NCBI GenBank assembly: GCA_015222295.1
Contig: JADFUZ010000146.1
Coordinates: forward strand, 1-5,155
Direction of reading: 5' to 3'
Source of the DNA: Chloroflexota bacterium
Lineage (GTDB): Bacteria > Chloroflexota > Dehalococcoidia > GIF9 > AB-539-J10
DNA: 5,155 nucleotides
Part shown: positions 1 through 3,866 of the stretch, piece by piece
Layout: every line of letters begins with the position of its first letter
Numbering within the stretch: the first letter of the stretch is position 1
The notes under the pieces: model-generated
Database searches by the model: none
What the model was told of the DNA's origin: nothing
Seen by the model: only the letters and a program-made list of their open reading frames with translations
Program-made: the position numbers and the translations under genes

Positions 1-7
1 ACCCAGT

Positions 8-28
8 CGGAGGCAGGGCTGGCCTCCG
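8..28 (-). terminator. Candidate terminator hairpin after the PLP-enzyme gene
   Basis: CGGAGGC (8-14) and GCCTCCG (22-28) form a perfect 7-bp GC-rich stem with a 7-nt loop. It begins 2 nt beyond the stop codon of the minus-strand gene at 31-1053. Only 7 nt remain before the window edge, and they contain no T-run (ACTGGGT in the transcribed sense), so a classic intrinsic terminator cannot be confirmed. The position favours a 3'-end structure that terminates transcription or protects the transcript. Confidence 0.4.
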
Positions 29-30
29 GG

Positions 31-1053
31 CTAAGCCCATTCGTTTGCCGGTTCGGTGGCGAGTTCCCTGTGATAGGCAAAGTCGGCCGCAACGCCGCCG
101 GTGTGGATGAAGAGGACCGTGTCGTTCTTGGTGATATCGCCTTTGTTGATCAGCGAGATAAGCCCAGCCATGGCCTTGCCAGTGTAGACGGGGTCGAAGA
201 AGATAGCCTCGGTCTGGGCCACCAATCTGATGGCCTCAAGGCATTCCCTGGTTGCTATGCCGTAGCCCTGACCTATGTAGTCGTCGTAGACCGAAAGCTC
301 AGTTGGGGCCACGGCAGTGCCCAGGCCCATGAGTTCAGCAGTATCCCTGATATGGGCGGCATCCCTGGTGATGACGTCGGCTCGGGGGTGGGAGATGCTG
401 ATGCCAATGGTGGTAAGGGCAAGCCCCAGGTGCTTGAAGCCAAGCACCAGGCCGGCGTAGGTACCACCAGAGCCGTTAGCCAGGATGACGTACTGCACGT
501 CGATGTGCTGACCTTTCATCTGGTCGGCGATTTCCGTGGCGGCATTGACCCAACCCACGGTGCCAATCGGGATACTGCCGCCGACGGGGATGACCATGGG
601 GGTATGGCCCTTGGCGCGCAGGTCATTGGCCAGTTCCTCCATTGTCTGTGGCATGATGGTGAACATGGCGTTTGGACCGGCAATGTCGATTATGTTGACT
701 GAAGCCTTGAGGATATTGTGGAGAAGGAGGTTGCCCTGCATCTCAGGGTGGACGCCCTTCAGCAGGACAAGGTAGGGCTCCATGCCCAACTGGCGGGCGG
801 CAGCGGCGGTTTGCAGGGCGAAGTTGGATTGGGAGCCGCCGGTGGTGATGATGGAGTCGACACCTTCCTGCTGTGCCTGTGCCAGGATGTATTCCAGCTT
901 GCGGCATTTGTTGCCGCCCAGGGCCAGGCCGGAGAGGTCATCGCGCTTGATGAAGATGCGTGGGCCTCCAAGAGCAGCGGAGAGCCTGGGTAACTCGTGG
1001 AGTGGGGTCGGCCATTGCCCCAGGTTGACTCGCGGCAAGTTCGCTGTGGACAT
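31..1053 (-). CDS. PLP-dependent D-cysteine desulfhydrase family enzyme (possible L-cysteate sulfo-lyase)
   Basis: This 340-residue protein has the full length of the fold-type II PLP family that holds D-cysteine desulfhydrase (DcyD), L-cysteate sulfo-lyase (CuyA) and ACC deaminase. These cytoplasmic enzymes release ammonia plus pyruvate or 2-oxobutyrate, with sulfide or sulfite from sulfur substrates. The PLP lysine is Lys49 in GGNKCRKLE, the substrate loop is GGSQSN (72-77), and the PLP-phosphate loop is GSGGTYAG (194-201). Thr291 (DPVYTGKAM) and Thr318 (FIHTGG) stand where ACC deaminases carry Glu and Leu. By family knowledge this argues against ACC deaminase and for a cysteine or cysteate lyase. 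Phe78 after QSN and IPIG (161-164) after GGS depart from usual family sequences, so the substrate is open. The ATG at 1053 follows AGGAGG (1059-1064) by 5 nt. The gene diverges from the deacylase gene and has its own candidate promoter. Family assignment is secure; the exact reaction is not. Confidence 0.9.
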   Translation of the reverse strand: MSTANLPRVNLGQWPTPLHELPRLSAALGGPRIFIKRDDLSGLALGGNKCRKLEYILAQAQQEGVDSIITTGGSQSNFALQTAAAARQLGMEPYLVLLKGVHPEMQGNLLLHNILKASVNIIDIAGPNAMFTIMPQTMEELANDLRAKGHTPMVIPVGGSIPIGTVGWVNAATEIADQMKGQHIDVQYVILANGSGGTYAGLVLGFKHLGLALTTIGISISHPRADVITRDAAHIRDTAELMGLGTAVAPTELSVYDDYIGQGYGIATRECLEAIRLVAQTEAIFFDPVYTGKAMAGLISLINKGDITKNDTVLFIHTGGVAADFAYHRELATEPANEWA

Positions 1054-1242
1054 TTACGCCTCCTTGGCACAGAATGCTGCCTTGCTTCGTGACGCTTGTT
1101 TATCCCTGCCAGGTGTCGTCTTCTGGGCACAGCCAGCAAGGTCTGCCCAGACGCCGCTATCCGGGGCTTCGTAGAGCTTCGTTGTGGTCGGAAGCAGAAC
1201 TCCCAGTTGCTGAGCTAGGTCCCATAGCGACGGTCTTGGCAT
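1054..1242 (-). other. Possible 62-codon leader ORF abutting the PLP-enzyme start
   Basis: An open frame from ATG at 1242 runs through the leader. Its TAA (1054-1056) directly precedes the ATG at 1053, giving TAAATG. There is no Shine-Dalgarno before its ATG, which lies about 14 nt after the predicted transcription start. The product would start MPRPSLWDLAQQLGV, resembles no family I know, and contains two Cys codons in similar contexts (TGT GCC CAG AAG and TGT GCC AAG GAG). It may be a leader peptide that couples translation, a gene relic, or a chance open frame. Chance is the default reading. Confidence 0.15.
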
Positions 1243-1250
1243 GCGAGCAT
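1241..1250. promoter_or_regulatory. Palindrome just downstream of the predicted start site
   Basis: ATGC-GA-GCAT is an inverted repeat a few bases downstream of the predicted transcription start (about 1256) of the PLP-enzyme gene. It uses the same GCAT/ATGC half-sites as the palindrome at 1293-1304, with centres about 53 bp apart. An operator role is inferred from position only. Confidence 0.2.
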
Positions 1251-1262
1251 CTAGCGCTCTTG

Positions 1263-1290
1263 ATTGTAGCACATGTTTCCTTCAGGTCAA
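1263..1290 (-). promoter_or_regulatory. Sigma70-like promoter for the PLP-enzyme gene
   Basis: In minus-strand sense, TTGACC (1285-1290, 5/6 to TTGACA) and TACAAT (1263-1268, 5/6 to TATAAT) are 16 nt apart. TGC directly before the -10 hexamer gives an extended -10. This is the best promoter match seen in the window. The predicted start is near 1256. No other convincing promoter was seen nearer to the gene. Confidence 0.55.
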
Positions 1291-1292
1291 GT

Positions 1293-1304
1293 GCATCACG
1301 ATGC
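1293..1304. promoter_or_regulatory. Palindrome abutting the -35 of the PLP-enzyme promoter
   Basis: GCATC-AC-GATGC has perfect 5-bp arms and lies 2 bp upstream of the -35 element at 1285-1290. That placement is typical for an activator or regulator site. No specific regulator can be named from the sequence. Confidence 0.25.
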
Positions 1305-1397
1305 GGTCATGCGCAAGGGCTTCTGTGAATTCTCTCGTTGCCTTGAGAATCGGACCTGGCCTTCCACGTGCTGGCTTGCTGTGGGACACGACAAGGA

Positions 1398-1426
1398 TTG
1401 CCACCAGGAGCTGTGTCTGGTACGAT
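1398..1426 (+). promoter_or_regulatory. Sigma70-like promoter for the deacylase gene
   Basis: TTGCCA (1398-1403, 5/6 to TTGACA) and TACGAT (1421-1426, 4/6 to TATAAT) are 17 nt apart, with TGG before the -10 hexamer giving an extended -10. The predicted start is about 1433, only some 4 nt before the ATG at 1437, so the transcript would be essentially leaderless. Confidence 0.5.
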
Positions 1427-1436
1427 ACGCCAACCC

Positions 1437-1904
1437 ATGACCAGTCCATACGAAGAGATCATAAGCCTGCTGGAGACGAACAACGTTGCACACAGGGAGA
1501 CCAGGCACGCGCCTGTTTATACTGTTGAGCAGGCAGCTAAGGCGACTGGTGTACGTCCAAGCCAGATAGCGAAATCTCTGCTGCTGAAGTGCGGAAGTGG
1601 TTTCATCCTTGCTGTCCTGCCAGGCGACAAGAGGCTCAGTTCCACGAAGCTGAAGAGCCTGCTGAAGACGGGCGAATTCCATTTTGCCAACGCGGAAGAG
1701 GTCAAAAGTCAGATGGGCTGCGAAATCGGAGCTTGCTATCCCTTCGGCAACCTCATTGGGTTGCCTGTTTATGCGGACAATTCCCTGTCCAAGAACGAAG
1801 TCATCTTTTGCAACCCGGGGTCTCACGACCGGACTCTGGAGCTGAAATGGCGGGACTTCTACACGCTGGTCAAACCCAAGATAGTCAATATCTCAGAGAA
1901 GTAG
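1437..1904 (+). CDS. YbaK/EbsC family aminoacyl-tRNA deacylase
   Basis: This 155-residue protein has the length and layout of stand-alone YbaK/EbsC/ProX-like domains. These cytoplasmic enzymes hydrolyse mischarged aminoacyl-tRNA in trans. The family lysine is Lys46 (QIAKSLLLK), followed by the core strand FILAVLPGDKRLS (56-68). The substrate loop is GACYPFG (98-104), then GLPVYAD (108-114) and FCNPGSH (124-130). The GAxxPFG loop resembles ProXp-ala/YeaK-like members rather than the GGISPLG type of the Cys-tRNA(Pro) deacylase YbaK, so the amino acid and tRNA edited cannot be stated. The ATG at 1437 is preferred because family members start close to the first helix (YEEIISLLE). An in-frame ATG at 1368 would add 23 non-homologous residues and lies upstream of the predicted promoter. 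No Shine-Dalgarno precedes 1437. The gene stands alone, diverging from the PLP-enzyme gene and converging on the racemase genes. Confidence 0.88.
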   Translation: MTSPYEEIISLLETNNVAHRETRHAPVYTVEQAAKATGVRPSQIAKSLLLKCGSGFILAVLPGDKRLSSTKLKSLLKTGEFHFANAEEVKSQMGCEIGACYPFGNLIGLPVYADNSLSKNEVIFCNPGSHDRTLELKWRDFYTLVKPKIVNISEK

Positions 1905-2170
1905 CTTGGGTTCGGGCGTCCCGGCAGCGGCGAAACCGGTGGGGATGGCGGGACAGCAGGGATACCAAGAAATAGCAACGGGCGACTCCTTGCTTTCTGC
2001 TGCCGTTGCCTATTGAGTTCGCTCCAAGCTTAAGTCCAGTCTGTTGCGTGCGTGTTGTGACTTCTGTGCTAGCAGTCGCGGTGACCCGGGCTGGATGTGC
2101 TTGGTGTGGCCGACAGCAACGGATTTCGCCCCCGCCTCAATGACAGTGCGTCCGCAGGTCCCTGGCGCTA
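1905..2170. other. Convergent intergenic region, 266 nt
   Basis: This region lies between the stops of the plus-strand deacylase gene and the minus-strand racemase-family gene. It holds a small hairpin CGGG-CGT-CCCG (1913-1923), a 6-bp inverted repeat GTCCCG/CGGGAC (1918-1923/1949-1954) and the longer hairpin at 1971-2014. No gene with recognisable homology is present. A minus-strand frame from just below the racemase stop down to about 2010 is open and reads TVIEAGAKSVAVGH and beyond, but it has no start of its own outside the racemase gene and no family match that I recognise. Confidence 0.6.
1971..2014 (-). terminator. Hairpin between convergent genes, candidate terminator
   Basis: AATAGCAACGG (1971-1981) pairs with CCGTTGC-c-TATT (2003-2014), giving an 11-bp stem with one bulged base and a loop of about 21 nt. 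In minus-strand sense the stem is followed by TCTTGG after TATT, a weakly T-rich tail. In plus-strand sense the tail is GAGTTC. It could end racemase-operon transcripts, about 160 nt after that stop, and perhaps hinder transcripts from the deacylase side. The long loop and poor T-tract keep confidence low. Confidence 0.3.
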
Positions 2171-2938
2171 CTAGACAAATCCGGCGAAGGGACGGCGCAC
2201 CACAGCGTTCTGGACCCAGTTGATGAGAGTGATGAAGTCGAACACAGGCAGCTTGATGGCGTTCTGGATGGCCCAGGCATAGGGGGGCATGTCGCTGCAT
2301 TCTAGCAGTATGGCGCCGATGTCTGGGTTCTTGGTGACGAACTCCTTGGCCAGGCCGACCAGTTGCTGCTCGAGCTTGTAGCTGTCAAAGTGGCCAGTGC
2401 AGTCTATGATATTCCTGAACTCGGAGAGGTCCTGTGCACCCGCAATGACAACCTCCGACAGATTATCAACTCCACACTGGCTGAGAAGCTTGGGCGTTAG
2501 AGCGGGGGCAACGGCGCAGATGATGCCTACCTTCTGATTCGGTTTGAGTCCCCGCCTGATAACAGGTACCTGGAGAATGCTGGAGAGGAAGACCGGGATA
2601 TCCAGCGCGGCAGCAGCATCCTTCTGGTAGTTGGCGAAGTAGCCGCAGGCGCCTATGAGGGCTCGAGCGCCTTGCCTTTCCAGCTCCTTTCCCTCTTCGA
2701 CTATCATGTCGAGCAAGCCGGGATCGGCGCTGGTGATTTGCGGCCCGGTGCTTCCCTTCAGGACCTTGTAGGTTACCGGGAAATTGAACGTGCTGGCATT
2801 GGCCACATTGCCGGGCATGTAGGGATACCACAGGTCGAGGACAACTATTCCTATGGCGCTGCCGGCTATGGCCTGCCCCTGCAGCATTTGGGTTTGGACA
2901 TTGACCTTCTCAGGTTCATTCATGAATCCGTATGCCAT
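2171..2938 (-). CDS. Asp/Glu racemase superfamily protein, downstream copy
   Basis: This 255-residue cytoplasmic protein belongs to the Asp/Glu/hydantoin racemase superfamily, which also includes maleate isomerase and arylmalonate decarboxylase. Members act at the alpha carbon of amino acids or related carboxylates without a cofactor, using one or two cysteines. Both are present: Cys98 in GACGYF and Cys214 in LLECSDMPPYA. Two cysteines fit a racemase or epimerase better than a decarboxylase, which uses one. The protein matches its upstream neighbour at 217 of 255 positions without gaps. The ATG at 2938 has GGAGGT (2945-2950) 6 nt upstream. The gene is 83 nt below the neighbouring copy, and a weaker candidate promoter sits in that gap, so it may be expressed both by read-through and on its own. 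The substrate is unknown. The adjacent TRAP permease suggests an imported carboxylate or amino acid. Confidence 0.85.
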   Translation of the reverse strand: MAYGFMNEPEKVNVQTQMLQGQAIAGSAIGIVVLDLWYPYMPGNVANASTFNFPVTYKVLKGSTGPQITSADPGLLDMIVEEGKELERQGARALIGACGYFANYQKDAAAALDIPVFLSSILQVPVIRRGLKPNQKVGIICAVAPALTPKLLSQCGVDNLSEVVIAGAQDLSEFRNIIDCTGHFDSYKLEQQLVGLAKEFVTKNPDIGAILLECSDMPPYAWAIQNAIKLPVFDFITLINWVQNAVVRRPFAGFV

Positions 2939-2966
2939 GTATTTACCTCCATTTGTCTAGTTCTCA

Positions 2967-2979
2967 GCTAGAGTCTAGC
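2967..2979. promoter_or_regulatory. Perfect palindrome over the downstream-copy -10
   Basis: GCTAGA-G-TCTAGC is a perfect 6-bp inverted repeat with one central base. It covers the candidate -10 TAGACT (2972-2977) of the downstream racemase-family gene, where a bound repressor would block transcription. It adjoins a second inverted repeat, GCGCT-TGAT-AGCGC (2978-2991), that fills most of the promoter spacer. Nothing comparable was seen at the equivalent place upstream of the other copy. The operator role is inference. Confidence 0.25.
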
Positions 2980-3000
2980 GCTTGATAGCGCGAAATGCAA
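2972..3000 (-). promoter_or_regulatory. Candidate promoter of the downstream racemase-family gene
   Basis: In minus-strand sense, TTGCAT (2995-3000) and TAGACT (2972-2977) are 17 nt apart. The predicted start is about 2965, leaving a leader of roughly 27 nt. Each hexamer is only a moderate match on its own (3/6 and 4/6). Support comes from the same arrangement, TTGCAC-N17-TATACT, at almost the same distance before the other copy. Confidence 0.3.
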
Positions 3001-3021
3001 CAAGCCGTTCCTGTGCAACCA

Positions 3022-3789
3022 TCAGACGAAACCAGCGAAGGGGCGGCGTACCGCAGCGCTCTGGACCCAGTTGATCAAGGTGATGAAATCAAACACAGGG
3101 AGCCTGACGGCGTTCTGGATGGCCCATGCATAGGGAGGCATATCGCTGCATTCCAGCAGTATGGCGCCGATGTCCGGGTTCCTGGTGACGAACTCTCTTG
3201 CCAGGCCAGCCAGTTGCTGCTCGACCTTGTAGTTGTCGAAATGGCCGACGCAGTCCAGGATGTTCCTGAACTCGGACAGGTCTTGCGCGCCGACAATCAC
3301 GACATCGGACAGGTTATCGACGCCGTTCTGGCTGAGGACCTTTGGCGTCAGGGAAGAGGCACTCGCGCAGATAATGCCTACCTTCTCCTGGGGCTTGAGT
3401 CCCCGCTTGATTATGGGCACCTGCAATAGGCTGGAGAGGAACACCGGGATGTCGAGTGCGGCAGCGACGTCCTTCTGGTAGTTGCCGAAATAGCCGCAGG
3501 CGCCGATGAGCGCTCGAGCGCCCTGTCGTTGCAATTCCTTTCCTTCCTCAATGATCATGTCCTTGAGGGAAGGGTCGGCGCTCAGAATCTGTGGTATGGT
3601 TGTTCCTCTCAGGATTCTGTACGTTACCGGGAAGTTGAAAGTGCTGGCGTTGGCCACATTGCCCGGCATGTAGGGGTACCAGAGGTCGAGGACAACTATG
3701 CCTATGGCACTGCCGGCAATGGCCTGCCCCTGTAGCATTTGAGTTTGGACATTGAGTCTCTCAGGTTCATTCGTGAATCCGTATGCCAT
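3022..3789 (-). CDS. Asp/Glu racemase superfamily protein, upstream copy
   Basis: This is the 255-residue paralog of the downstream gene, with Cys98 (GACGYF) and Cys214 (LLECSDMPPYA) both intact. Residues 13-57, 91-101 and 204-227 are identical between copies, covering the N-terminal core and both cysteine loops. Nine of the 23 positions from 58 to 80 differ, including Gly65 to Ile and Leu76 to Lys. Both copies therefore look catalytically competent, and any difference in substrate or partner would probably come from the variable stretch. The ATG at 3789 has GGAGGT (3796-3801) 6 nt upstream. The gene starts 77 nt below the TRAP permease stop on the same strand, consistent with one operon, although a candidate promoter lies in the gap. 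There is no signal peptide, so a cytoplasmic location is expected. The reaction and substrate are not determined. Confidence 0.85.
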   Translation of the reverse strand: MAYGFTNEPERLNVQTQMLQGQAIAGSAIGIVVLDLWYPYMPGNVANASTFNFPVTYRILRGTTIPQILSADPSLKDMIIEEGKELQRQGARALIGACGYFGNYQKDVAAALDIPVFLSSLLQVPIIKRGLKPQEKVGIICASASSLTPKVLSQNGVDNLSDVVIVGAQDLSEFRNILDCVGHFDNYKVEQQLAGLAREFVTRNPDIGAILLECSDMPPYAWAIQNAVRLPVFDFITLINWVQSAAVRRPFAGFV

Positions 3790-3824
3790 GCGTACACCTC
3801 CGTTTATCTAGTCACCCACCGAAT

Positions 3825-3853
3825 AGTATAAAGGCGCCCTGTCTGGCGTGCAA
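3825..3853 (-). promoter_or_regulatory. Candidate promoter of the upstream racemase-family gene
   Basis: In minus-strand sense, TTGCAC (3848-3853, 3/6) and TATACT (3825-3830, 5/6) are separated by exactly 17 nt. The predicted start near 3818 leaves a leader of about 29 nt with a strong Shine-Dalgarno. It lies in the 77-nt gap after the permease stop and could let the racemase pair be transcribed apart from the transporter. No terminator hairpin is seen in this gap, so read-through from the permease gene is also likely. Confidence 0.4.
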
Positions 3854-3866
3854 GCTCACAATAGTA

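Larger units (their letters stand above)
1054..1256 (-). promoter_or_regulatory. Long structured 5' leader of the PLP-enzyme gene
   Basis: If the promoter at 1263-1290 is used, transcription starts near 1256 and leaves about 203 nt before the ATG at 1053. In transcript sense, TCTGGGCA (1144-1151) and TGCCCAGA (1122-1129) form a perfect 8-bp stem with a 14-nt loop. The loop holds CCTTGC (1136-1141), which is complementary to GCAAGG at 1080-1085. Its CCTTG part also matches CAAGG overlapping the Shine-Dalgarno (1062-1066), so alternative pairings are possible. ACGAAGC occurs three times (1176-1182, 1166-1172, 1084-1090), and GCTTC at 1187-1191 can pair with the first two. I recognise no known riboswitch or T-box sequence. 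A regulatory role is inference from length and structure. Confidence 0.35.
1054..1436. other. Divergent intergenic region, 383 nt
   Basis: This stretch separates the minus-strand PLP-enzyme gene from the plus-strand deacylase gene. It holds, from left to right, the structured leader (1054-1256), the palindrome ATGC-GA-GCAT (1241-1250), the minus-strand promoter (1263-1290), the palindrome GCATC-AC-GATGC (1293-1304) and the plus-strand promoter (1398-1426). No convincing protein gene or tRNA is present. GGGACCTAGCTCAGC on the minus strand near 1212-1226 looks like a tRNA D-arm start, but no anticodon arm or T-arm follows. Confidence 0.7.
2171..3812. repeat. Tandem gene duplication with shared leader sequence
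   Basis: Two head-to-tail units each hold a 255-codon racemase-family gene plus a conserved upstream segment. In minus-strand sense that segment reads ACTAGAYAAAYGGAGGT (2945-2961 and 3796-3812, 15 of 17 identical), with a 6-nt spacer to the ATG in both. The proteins differ at 38 residues and lack indels. Many DNA differences are third-position changes, so the duplication is not recent and both copies appear to be kept by selection. Confidence 0.85.

Noticed and set aside
70..702. A 210-codon plus-strand open frame opposite the PLP-enzyme gene.
   Set aside because: It is antisense to a gene with clear family motifs throughout, its product resembles no family, and it fits an antisense shadow of G+C-rich coding sequence.
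31..1053. Calling the PLP enzyme an ACC deaminase.
   Set aside because: The positions that are Glu and Leu in ACC deaminases are Thr291 and Thr318 here, as expected for cysteine-type lyases.
1170..1230. tRNA-like start on the minus strand (GGGACCTAGCTCAGC, with a D-stem pairing GCTC/GAGT).
   Set aside because: The following sequence gives no 5-bp anticodon stem with a 7-nt loop, no GGTTCRA T-arm and no matching acceptor 3' strand.
1368..1436. An upstream ATG at 1368 as the start of the deacylase.
   Set aside because: It adds 23 residues with no family counterpart, has no Shine-Dalgarno, and lies upstream of the candidate promoter.
1296..1826. A 176-codon minus-strand open frame opposite the deacylase gene.
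   Set aside because: It overlaps a recognisable YbaK-family gene almost entirely, and its product has no recognisable domain.
1589..1975. A 128-codon plus-strand frame overlapping the deacylase 3' end, considered as a frameshifted extension.
   Set aside because: The main frame already gives a full-length family protein with a normal C-terminus, and the overlapping frame is arginine- and glutamine-rich with no homology signal.
2170..2961. An 11-bp perfect inverted repeat, ACTAGACAAAT / ATTTGTCTAGT, flanking the downstream racemase-family gene.
   Set aside because: A few 11-bp inverted matches are expected by chance in a 5 kb window. One arm is part of a stop codon region, and there are no target duplications or transposase, so a mobile element is unsupported.
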